A stretch of DNA of 64,000 nt, taken from the NCBI RefSeq assembly GCF_024508315.1, contig NZ_CP101987.1:4126911-4190910 (forward strand). Reading direction: 5' to 3'. Shown one piece after another: positions 36,878 through 44,636 of this stretch (the first letter of the stretch is position 1; every line of letters begins with the position of its first letter). This stretch comes from Cellulomonas xiejunii. GTDB lineage: Bacteria > Actinomycetota > Actinomycetes > Actinomycetales > Cellulomonadaceae. Below the pieces are notes generated by a model that worked only from the letters and a program-made list of their open reading frames with translations, had not been told where the DNA came from and searched no databases. The position numbers and the translations under genes are program-made.

Positions 36878-37421
36878 GTCGCACCTCCGGTGTGCTCATC
36901 AGCTCGACGGGGACGGTGTCCTCGTCGTCCACCCGCGTGCCCAGCGCGGCCTGCAGGCGCGCGGCCCCGTCGGACGTGTACCGCTTCACCGCGCCCGCGC
37001 TCAGCCCGAGCGCGGACGCCGTCTGCTCGACGGACAGGTCGTCGACGTGGCGCAGGACCACGCACGCGCGCTGCCGCGCCGACAGGGTCTGCAGCGCCGC
37101 CACGACGTCGTGGTCCAGGCCCGTGGGCGCGAGCTCGTCCTCCGCGACCGGCCACGCACCGCGTCGCTCGAGCGCCCGACGCTCCGCCGCCGCCGTCCGC
37201 GCCCGGTCCACCGACCGCGTGACGATCGCCCGCCGCACGTACTGCTCGGCCTCGGCCGCGGTCGTGAACCGGGCGCGCCCCGTGAAGGTCGCCACGAGCG
37301 CGTCCTGCACGAGGTCCTCGGCGTCGGACCGCGTCGGCACGAGCAGCGCGGCACGCGCCAGCAGCCGCGCGTACCGTTCCCGCGCGACCTCCTCGAGCAG
37401 CCGTTCCCAGCTCCTGCTCAC
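36870..37421 (-). CDS. SigE-type sigma-70 family factor, pair 2
   Basis: A 183-residue sigma factor with region 2 (RSDAEDLVQDALVATFTGRARF) and region 4 (LSARQRACVVLRHVDDLSVEQTASALGLSAGAVKRYTSDG). The GTG at 37421 has GAGGAGG upstream. It is the intact paralogue of pairs 1 and 3, and diverges from the MFS gene. Confidence 0.92.
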   Translation of the reverse strand: MSRSWERLLEEVARERYARLLARAALLVPTRSDAEDLVQDALVATFTGRARFTTAAEAEQYVRRAIVTRSVDRARTAAAERRALERRGAWPVAEDELAPTGLDHDVVAALQTLSARQRACVVLRHVDDLSVEQTASALGLSAGAVKRYTSDGAARLQAALGTRVDDEDTVPVELMSTPEVRRD

Positions 37422-37525
37422 CTGCTCCTCCTCGTGTCGCCCGCCCCACAGGAGAACGGAGCAGCGCACCCGGAAGGTTGGGGGGTCCTCCGTCGCCCGC
37501 GGGGGCGGGGACGTAACCTTGGCAG

Positions 37526-38833
37526 GTGCAGGTGATCTCCGACCTCAGGGCCCTGTGGCCCCTCACCGGCTTCCGCCGGCTCTTCGCTGTCCGCCTGGTC
37601 AGCCAGGCGTCGGACGGGATGTTCCAGATCGGGCTCGCCACACTCTTCTTCTTCTCACCCGAGAACGCGTCGACGGCGACGGGGGTCGCGGCCGCGTTCG
37701 CGGTCCTGCTGCTGCCGTTCACGATCGTCGGGCCGTGGGCCGGCGTGCTGCTGGACCGCTGGCGCCGCCGCCAGGTGCTGCTGTACGGCAACCTCGTGCG
37801 CGTCGCCCTCACGCTCGTCATCGCGGCGATCATGCTGACCAGCGGCGTGGGGCCGGCGGTGTACGTGCTCGCCCTGGTGGCGCTGTCGGTCAACCGGTTC
37901 CTGCTGGCAGCGCTGTCCGCGTCGCTGCCGAAGGTCGTCGACGGGCCGCTGCTGCTGACCGCGAACTCGCTGACGCCGACGCTCGGCGCGGCCGCGGCGG
38001 GTGTGGGTGGCGCCCTCGCCTTCGTGCTCGGGCTGCTGCTGCCCACGGGACGCGTGCGGGACGCGACGGCACTGGTGGTGGCGGCCGCCGTCATGGCGTG
38101 CGCCTCCGGCCTGGCCACGCGCCTGGCACCCGACCAGCTCGGTCCCGACGAGCGCACCCCCACCGCCCACATCCGCCAGGCGCTCGGCAACCTCGCGCGC
38201 GGGCTCGTCGCCGGGGGCCGCTACCTCGTCGCGCGCCGCACGCCCGCCTACGCGCTCGGCATCATGGCGCTGCACCGGTTCTGCTACGGCGCGGTGTTCA
38301 TCGCCAGCATCCTCATCTCCCGCAACCTGCTGTCCGACCCGGCCGACGTGGGCGCAGGGCTGGCGACGTTCGGCACCGTCCTCGCCGCGAGCGCCGTCGG
38401 GTTCGCGCTCGCCGTCGTCCTGACGCCCGTGCTGAGCCCGCGCGTCGGGCCGCACGTGTGGATCGTGCTCTGCCTGCTGCTCGCGGTGGTGAGCCAGCTC
38501 GTGCTCGTCGTGACGGTGTCGCTGGCCGCCGTGCTCGCCGCGGGCGGCGCACTGGGCCTGGCCGCGCAGGGCGCGAAGATCGCGGTCGACACGATCGTCC
38601 AGCACGACACCGCCGACGCCTACCGCGGCCGCGCGTTCTCGCTGTACGACGTGCTGTACAACGCCGCGTTCGTCGGCGCGGCCGCGCTCGCCGCCGTCGC
38701 GCTGCCCGACACGGGCTGGTCGCCCCCGTTGTTCGCGGGGCTGGCCGCCGTCTACCTCGCCGGGGCCGTGGCGTTCGCGCGCAGCCCGCGCACGCCGACA
38801 CCCGTCGGCACGCCCGTCGAGGTACCTGCATGA
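37526..38833 (+). CDS. MFS transporter
   Basis: A 435-residue membrane protein with about 12 hydrophobic segments. LWPLTGFRRLFAVRLVSQASDGMFQIGLATLFFF opens the fold and LDRWRRRQVLLYGNLVRV fits the loop 2-3 motif of drug-exporter-like MFS proteins. Its stop overlaps the start of the LOV-phosphatase gene (ATGA), so the two are co-translated. The GTG at 37526 is one of two close starts. The substrate is unknown. Confidence 0.88.
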   Translation: MQVISDLRALWPLTGFRRLFAVRLVSQASDGMFQIGLATLFFFSPENASTATGVAAAFAVLLLPFTIVGPWAGVLLDRWRRRQVLLYGNLVRVALTLVIAAIMLTSGVGPAVYVLALVALSVNRFLLAALSASLPKVVDGPLLLTANSLTPTLGAAAAGVGGALAFVLGLLLPTGRVRDATALVVAAAVMACASGLATRLAPDQLGPDERTPTAHIRQALGNLARGLVAGGRYLVARRTPAYALGIMALHRFCYGAVFIASILISRNLLSDPADVGAGLATFGTVLAASAVGFALAVVLTPVLSPRVGPHVWIVLCLLLAVVSQLVLVVTVSLAAVLAAGGALGLAAQGAKIAVDTIVQHDTADAYRGRAFSLYDVLYNAAFVGAAALAAVALPDTGWSPPLFAGLAAVYLAGAVAFARSPRTPTPVGTPVEVPA

Positions 38834-40566
38834 CCGCGACCGTCACCCCCGACGACGCACCGCGCGCCGTCGACGGCGAGAACCCCCTGCCCCGGGAGGT
38901 GCTGACCGAGCCGCTCGCTCGCGCGGTCCTCGAGGCCGGCCCGCTCGCCATGACCGTGTCGGACCCGCGCCTGCCCGACGACCCACTGGTCTGGGTCAAC
39001 ACCGCCTTCACGTCCCTGACGGGGTACACGGCCGACGAGGTCCGCGGCCGCAACTGCCGGTTCCTGCAGTGCGACGAGACCGACCCCGAGGCCGTGCACC
39101 GGCTGCGGACCGCGCTCACGCGGGGTGACGACGTGCAGGAGGTGCTGCTCAACGTCCGCAAGGACGGCTCCCCGTTCTGGAACCAGCTCGCGATCACGCA
39201 GCTGCGCGACGCCGACGGGCAGGTCACGCACCGCGTCGGCGTGCAGGTCGACGTCACGGCCGAGGCGGACGGCGAGGCGGCGCGCACGCTCGAGCTGTCC
39301 CTGATGCACCGCACCGCGGACCGCCTCGAGCTGCTGGCCCGCATGGGTGAGGAGCTGTCCCGGCACCTGGAGTACGGCGACGCCGTCGACGCGCTCGCCG
39401 ACCTGGTGGTGCCACGGCTCGCCATGTGGGGCTTCGTCGCGATGGCGTCGGAGACGGGGCACATGGAGCGTGTGCACGTGGTGACCGCCGACCCCGCGCA
39501 CGCGGCGGTGGCGCACGCCCTGGGGACGCAGGGCACGACGTGGCTGACGCAGTCCCCGCGGGTCGCGCAGACCCTGGCCGCGGGCGCGAACCACGTGCCC
39601 ATGCCCATGCCGGTGGACGTCGCGAGCCTGCCGGGCCGCACCACGCCGACCGAGCTGCGCATGCTGGAGTCCCTGGGCCTGGGCAGCGCGCTGCTCGTGC
39701 CGCTCACGGGCCGTGACCGGGTGCTGGGCGTGCTGTGCCTGGTGCACCGCGAGCAGGACGGGTTCGACCGCGAGGTCGTCGTCACCGCCGCCCACCTGGG
39801 GCGTCGCGCCGGTGTGCTGCTGGAGAACGTGCGCCTCTACCTCGCGGAGCGGGACGCCGCGCTGACCCTGCAGCACAGCCTGCTGCCGGTGCTGGGCGAC
39901 GTCGGCGGGCTCGACGTGGCCGCGTCGTACCTGCCGTCGGGGCGCCGCGCGCAGGTCGGCGGCGACTGGTTCGACGCGTTCGTCCTGCCCGACGGCGCGG
40001 TGAGCCTCGCGGTGGGCGACGTCGTCGGGCACGACCTGCGTGCCGCCGCGTCGATGGGCCAGCTCCGCTCGCTGCTGCGCGCGTCGGTGTGGCGCGGCGA
40101 CCGGCCGGGCGAGGCCCTCGAACGTCTCGACGGCCTGGTGCGGGCGCTCGACGTCGCCGACGTCGCGACGTGCGTGCTGGTCCGCTGGGAGCGCACGACG
40201 ACGGGCGCGCACCTGACGTGGGCGAGCGCGGGGCACCCGCCGATCCTCGTGCGTCTGCCCGGCGGTGAGGTCCACGGGCTCGACGGCGCCCGCTCCACAC
40301 CTGTGGGTCTGCCGCCCGTGCGTCCGGGGACCGTCCCGGAGGCCTCCGCCGACGTGCCGCCCGGCGCGTTCGTCGTCCTGTACTCCGACGGTCTCGTCGA
40401 GCGGCGCGACCGCGGCCTGCGCGAGGGCATCGCCGCCCTGTCCGCCGCGCTCACGGCCGTCCCGGACGACGCGACCGCGACCCAGGTGTGCGACGCGCTG
40501 ACGTCCGCCCTGGTCGACGAGCACCAGGAGGACGACGTGTGCCTGCTGGTGGTGCGGGTCGACTGA
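38830..40566 (+). CDS. LOV-GAF-PP2C blue-light-responsive phosphatase
   Basis: A 578-residue three-domain protein. The PAS domain has the LOV signature GRNCRFLQ at 73-80, with Cys 76 placed to form the flavin adduct, plus VRKDGSPFWNQL and VGVQVDVT with the flavin-contact Asn and Gln. A GAF domain (about 160-320) follows. The C-terminal SpoIIE/PP2C domain has ASYLPSGRRAQVGGDWFD, VGDVVGHD and YSDGLVERRD with metal-binding Asp residues. It probably dephosphorylates an anti-sigma antagonist in response to blue light. It is coupled to the MFS gene and lies among three sigma-factor pairs, possible but unproven targets. Confidence 0.92.
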   Translation: MTATVTPDDAPRAVDGENPLPREVLTEPLARAVLEAGPLAMTVSDPRLPDDPLVWVNTAFTSLTGYTADEVRGRNCRFLQCDETDPEAVHRLRTALTRGDDVQEVLLNVRKDGSPFWNQLAITQLRDADGQVTHRVGVQVDVTAEADGEAARTLELSLMHRTADRLELLARMGEELSRHLEYGDAVDALADLVVPRLAMWGFVAMASETGHMERVHVVTADPAHAAVAHALGTQGTTWLTQSPRVAQTLAAGANHVPMPMPVDVASLPGRTTPTELRMLESLGLGSALLVPLTGRDRVLGVLCLVHREQDGFDREVVVTAAHLGRRAGVLLENVRLYLAERDAALTLQHSLLPVLGDVGGLDVAASYLPSGRRAQVGGDWFDAFVLPDGAVSLAVGDVVGHDLRAAASMGQLRSLLRASVWRGDRPGEALERLDGLVRALDVADVATCVLVRWERTTTGAHLTWASAGHPPILVRLPGGEVHGLDGARSTPVGLPPVRPGTVPEASADVPPGAFVVLYSDGLVERRDRGLREGIAALSAALTAVPDDATATQVCDALTSALVDEHQEDDVCLLVVRVD

Positions 40567-40569
40567 ACC

Positions 40570-41757
40570 TCAGCCGACCCAGTGGATCATCCCGAAGGGA
40601 CCGTCGGGCCACGGGCCGGGCGGCAGGACCTCGGTGACGTCCCCGGTCGCCGTGTCGAGCGACCACACCCCCAGGCCCGTGGACCCCCAGCAGGTCGGCG
40701 CCCCGGCCGCCAGGAGCCGGTCGGCGGTGCCCGCCAGCTGCCTGGTCAGCTTCCCCACGGGCACCTCGCCGAGCGGGACGCGCTCCAGGCCGTCGAGCCG
40801 CTCGACGCGCGTCCGGCACACGTCACCGTCACGGACGGTGGTCGGCAGGACCACGGTGCCGTCCGCGAGCTGCTGGGGCGAGGGGAGCACGTTCGCGTCG
40901 TCCTGCGGGAGAGCCGCCCGTTCGAGCTCCGCGCCGGTGGCCGCGTCGACGAGCACCAGCTCGCTGCCCCGGGCGACCTCGTCCCAGTCGCACGACAGCA
41001 CGAGACGCGTGTCGTCGAGCCACACGGCCGAGGAGCAGTGGGACGCAGGCAGCGGGAGACGGACGTCGGCGCCGCCCACCGGCCCCACGACCAGGCTCAT
41101 CCCCTCCTCCCAGTCGTGCAGCACGTGCGCCTCACGGGTGCCGTCCGGCGACCTCGCCGCCTCGCCGGCCCACTCGTCCGACGCCCCGACGACGCGGCCG
41201 GTGAGCACGTCGACGACGGAGGAGCCGGTGCCCCCGTCGGTGGCCATGACCGCCGTCGCCGTCGGGCGGTCCCACGACAGCAGGACGTCGTACCCGACCG
41301 GTGCGGGCGCCACCTGCAGGACCGTGCCGTCGGGGTCCACGAGCAGGAACCACAGGTCGCCGACGGCGGGTGCCCTGCGGGGCTCCCTCTCGGTCTCGCG
41401 GTACGAGGCCTGCTGCCACAGCACGAGCGCGCTGCCCGGCGGCGCACCGCGCACCTCGTCCTCCGTCGCGCGGCGCAGCGGGCCGACGCCCGGCACCTCG
41501 ACCATCGACGCCGTCGGGTCGGGGTCCGCCGGCTGCACGTCGCCCCGCGGCTGCCACGTCAGCACTGCGGCGGCGAGCAGCGCGAGGCACGCCGCCGCCC
41601 CTGTCACCGCGAGCGCGGTCCGTCGCCGGCGCGCGGCCGCGAGCGCGGCGCGCGTGCGGACGAGCACGTCGTCGGTCGGCGTGCCCGCCAGGGAGCGCGC
41701 GCGCTGGTCCTCGGCGGCGTGCAGCACATCGGCCAGGTCGGGCAGTCGCTCAGCCAC
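40570..41757 (-). CDS. putative membrane anti-sigma partner, pair 3
   Basis: A 395-residue protein with the same plan as the pair 1 and 2 partners: a short inside N-terminus, one membrane helix (ALAVTGAAACLALLAAAVLTW near 48-68) and a beta-rich outside domain. It overlaps its sigma-factor gene by 8 nt and converges with the LOV-phosphatase gene, 3 nt away. An anti-sigma role is inferred. Confidence 0.75.
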   Translation of the reverse strand: MAERLPDLADVLHAAEDQRARSLAGTPTDDVLVRTRAALAAARRRRTALAVTGAAACLALLAAAVLTWQPRGDVQPADPDPTASMVEVPGVGPLRRATEDEVRGAPPGSALVLWQQASYRETEREPRRAPAVGDLWFLLVDPDGTVLQVAPAPVGYDVLLSWDRPTATAVMATDGGTGSSVVDVLTGRVVGASDEWAGEAARSPDGTREAHVLHDWEEGMSLVVGPVGGADVRLPLPASHCSSAVWLDDTRLVLSCDWDEVARGSELVLVDAATGAELERAALPQDDANVLPSPQQLADGTVVLPTTVRDGDVCRTRVERLDGLERVPLGEVPVGKLTRQLAGTADRLLAAGAPTCWGSTGLGVWSLDTATGDVTEVLPPGPWPDGPFGMIHWVG

Positions 41758-42307
41758 GGCGGGCCTCCGGGGTGGGCACGAGGTGCACGGGCACCTCCGG
41801 ATCGACGGGCGGACGGGCTCCCAGCAGCACGCCCAGGGCGCGCACCGCGTCGGACGTGTACCGCTTCACGGCACCGTCGGACAGGTGCAGGAGCCGGGCG
41901 GTCTCGTGCACCGACAGGTCCTCGACGTGCCGCAGCACGACGCACGCGCGCTGCTGCGGTGTGAGCGCGCCGAGTGCTGCCTCGACGTCGTCGGCCAGGC
42001 GGGTGGGGGTGTCGGCGGGGTCCGGGGCGACGTCCGCGGGCAGTGCCGCGAGCCGTTCGACGCCGGCGCGCTCCCGGCCGCGGCGGCGCAGACCGTCGAC
42101 GTACCGCGTGGCCAGCGCGCGGCGCACGTACTGCTCGGCTGCCTGCACGGCCGTGAAGCGCGCGCGCCCCGCGAAGGTCGCGACGAGCGCGTCCTGCACG
42201 AGGTCCTGCGCCGCGACCGGGTCCTGCGTGAGCATCCGGGCGCGCGCCAGCAGCGCCGGGTACCGGTCACGCACGAGCTCGTCGAGCACGTCGTCGTGCC
42301 GTCCCAC
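41750..42307 (-). CDS. SigE-type sigma-70 family factor, pair 3
   Basis: A 185-residue sigma factor: region 2 (PVAAQDLVQDALVATFAGRARF) and region 4 (LTPQQRACVVLRHVEDLSVHETARLLHLSDGAVKRYTSDA). GGGAGGGAG lies before the GTG start. It shares about the same length and order with pairs 1 and 2, pointing to duplication in this neighbourhood. Confidence 0.92.
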   Translation of the reverse strand: MGRHDDVLDELVRDRYPALLARARMLTQDPVAAQDLVQDALVATFAGRARFTAVQAAEQYVRRALATRYVDGLRRRGRERAGVERLAALPADVAPDPADTPTRLADDVEAALGALTPQQRACVVLRHVEDLSVHETARLLHLSDGAVKRYTSDAVRALGVLLGARPPVDPEVPVHLVPTPEARRG

Positions 42308-42403
42308 GGCTCACTCCCTCCCGCTGGTCGTCGTCACACCCTCAACAACGACGAGGGGCCCCGAGAGGTTGGTCGTGAGCCGTCAGCACCGCGGACGCCC
42401 TGG

Positions 42404-43945
42404 TCAGGCCTCGCGCGCCGCCCACCACTCGAGCAGCAGCGCACGCGCCCGCTCCTCGCCCAGCGGCCCGTGCTCCATCCGCTGCTCCAGCAGGTACCGG
42501 TACGCCTCCCCCACCTCGCGCCCGGGGCGGATGCCGAGGATCTCCATGATCTGCGTGCCGTCGAGGTCCGGCCGGATGGACGCGAGCTCCTCCGCCTCGC
42601 GCAGCGTCGCGATGCGCTTCTCGAGGTCGTCGTACGCGGCCTGCAGACGCGCGGCCTTGCGCTGGTTGCGCGTCGTGGAGTCCGAGCGGGTCAGGCGGTG
42701 CAGGCGCTCGAGCAGCGGCCCGGCGTCGGTGACGTAGCGGCGGACCGCGGAGTCCGTCCACTCCCCCTCGCCGTACCCGTGGAACCGCAGGTGCAGCTCG
42801 GTGAGACGCGCGACGTCGTGCACCGTCTGCTTGTCGAACCGCAAGGCCCGCAGACGCTTCGCCGCGAGCTTGGCGCCCACGAGCTCGTGGTGGTGGAAGC
42901 TCACGCCGCCGCCCTCCTCGAACCGGCGCGTGCGGGGCTTGCCGATGTCGTGCAGGAGCGCCGCGAGCCGCAGCACCAGGTCCGGTCCGGGCACCTCCCC
43001 GTCGGGGCCCGTCTCCAGCGCGATCGCCTTCTCCAGCACCATGAGCGTGTGCTGGTAGACGTCCTTGTGGCGGTGGTGCTCGTCGATCTCGAGGCGCAGC
43101 GCGGGGAGCTCGGGCAGCACGTGGTCGGCCAGACCCGTCTCGACGAGCACCTCGAGGCCGGCGCGCGGGTGCGGTGCGAGCAGCAGCTTCGTCAGCTCGT
43201 CGCGGACGCGCTCCGCCGACACGATCTCGATGCGCGACGCCATGTCGATGATCGCGGCGCGGGCGTCGTCGTCGAGGCGGAAGCCCAGCTGGGCGACGAA
43301 CCGCGCGGCGCGCATCATCCGCAGCGGGTCGTCGTCGAACGACCGCCGCGGGTCGATGGGGGTGCGCAGCACACCCGCGGCCAGGTCGGCCAGGCCGTCG
43401 AACGGGTCGACGAACACGAGGTCGGGCACGCGCACCGCCATCGCGTTGACGGTGAAGTCGCGGCGCGACAGGTCCCCCTCGAGGGTGTCCCCGAACTCCA
43501 CGAGCGGCTTGCGGGACGTCGGGTCGTACGCGTCCGTGCGGTACGTCGTCACCTCGACGACGACGTCCTGCGAGCCGGGTCCCCGGCGTCCGGCGAAGCG
43601 CCGGGCGCCGACCGTGCCGAACTCCCGCCCGATGTCCCAGTGGGCGTCGCCCCACGCCGCGATCAGCGGTTCCGCCTGGTCGGGCGTCGCCGGCGTCGTC
43701 AGGTCCAGGTCGTTGCTCGCACGGCCCAGGAAGGCGTCACGCACCGGACCGCCGACCAGCGCGAGGTCGTACCCCGCCGCCCGGAAGCGCCCACCGAGGT
43801 CGATCGCGTCCGGTGCCATGACGGCGAGGGACTCCAGCGCGCGGCGGCGCAGCTGCTGCACGGCCGGCGGGTCCGGTCGGGCGGCGGGCGGGACGGCGGA
43901 GACGTCGGTGGGGGCGTCGGTCGGTTCGGCGGGGAGGTCGGGCAC
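42404..43945 (-). CDS. cca: CCA tRNA nucleotidyltransferase
   Basis: A 513-residue enzyme that adds or repairs the 3' CCA of tRNAs. The nucleotidyltransferase head has LVGGPVRDAFLGR and the catalytic NDLDLTTP, followed by RRDFTVNAMA and the RNA-binding helices. An HD domain (LLHDIGKP) lies in the second half. The first 40 residues are a Pro/Asp-rich extension. It diverges from the NUDIX/murJ operon, a conserved neighbour set close to oriC in actinobacteria. Confidence 0.94.
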   Translation of the reverse strand: MPDLPAEPTDAPTDVSAVPPAARPDPPAVQQLRRRALESLAVMAPDAIDLGGRFRAAGYDLALVGGPVRDAFLGRASNDLDLTTPATPDQAEPLIAAWGDAHWDIGREFGTVGARRFAGRRGPGSQDVVVEVTTYRTDAYDPTSRKPLVEFGDTLEGDLSRRDFTVNAMAVRVPDLVFVDPFDGLADLAAGVLRTPIDPRRSFDDDPLRMMRAARFVAQLGFRLDDDARAAIIDMASRIEIVSAERVRDELTKLLLAPHPRAGLEVLVETGLADHVLPELPALRLEIDEHHRHKDVYQHTLMVLEKAIALETGPDGEVPGPDLVLRLAALLHDIGKPRTRRFEEGGGVSFHHHELVGAKLAAKRLRALRFDKQTVHDVARLTELHLRFHGYGEGEWTDSAVRRYVTDAGPLLERLHRLTRSDSTTRNQRKAARLQAAYDDLEKRIATLREAEELASIRPDLDGTQIMEILGIRPGREVGEAYRYLLEQRMEHGPLGEERARALLLEWWAAREA

Positions 43946-44087
43946 CCGCCAAGCCTGCCAGAGGTCCCGCCGGCGTCGGCATGACGTGGTCCCGTCGGGC
44001 GGTACGGACCGCCAACCCGTGACCGGGACGTGACCGCCCGCGGACGTCCGACCGGAACGGTCCGGGAGGAGTCGTTACAGTGTCGGC

Positions 44088-44636
44088 ATGTCCCCCGCCG
44101 CCTCTCCGTCCGGTCACGGGCGAGTGCCGGCACCGCCGGGTGGGCACCCGCTGCGGATCGACCCGGCGCGCATGCCTCCCCGCACGCACGCCGTGGCGCT
44201 GCCCGTGGTCGACGAGACGTCGGCCGGCGGGCTGGTGGTCGCCCGGCAGGACGGTCACTACGCGGCCGCCGTCATCGCGCGCCGCAACCGCGCGGGACGC
44301 CTCGAGTGGTGCCTGCCCAAGGGCCACCTCGAGGGGGACGAGACGCCCGAGGAGGCCGCTGTCCGGGAGATCGCGGAGGAGACCGGCATCACCGGCCGGA
44401 TCCTGCGCCGCCTCGGGGTGATCGACTACTGGTTCTCCGGCGACGAGCACCGCGTGCACAAGGTCGTGCACCACTTCCTCCTCGGCGCCCTGCACGGCGA
44501 CCTCACGGTCGAGAACGACCCCGACGGGGAGGCCGAGGACGTCGAGTGGGTTCGGGTCGCCGACCTGTCCGACCGTCTGGCCTACCCGAACGAGCGTCGG
44601 CTCGCCGGGATGGCGCTCACGGTCCTCGACGACTGA
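44088..44636 (+). CDS. NUDIX hydrolase
   Basis: A 182-residue protein with a full NUDIX box, GHLEGDETPEEAAVREIAEETGI, binding the metal for pyrophosphate hydrolysis. The substrate is unknown; MutT-like orthologues sit next to cca and murJ in many actinobacteria. It shares one base with the next start (TGATG), so it opens the NUDIX-DUF6049-murJ operon. Confidence 0.93.
   Translation: MSPAASPSGHGRVPAPPGGHPLRIDPARMPPRTHAVALPVVDETSAGGLVVARQDGHYAAAVIARRNRAGRLEWCLPKGHLEGDETPEEAAVREIAEETGITGRILRRLGVIDYWFSGDEHRVHKVVHHFLLGALHGDLTVENDPDGEAEDVEWVRVADLSDRLAYPNERRLAGMALTVLDD

Noticed and set aside
38313..39785. A 490-codon minus-strand frame opposite the LOV phosphatase
   Set aside because: It is Ser/Arg-rich and antisense to a gene with three recognisable domains.
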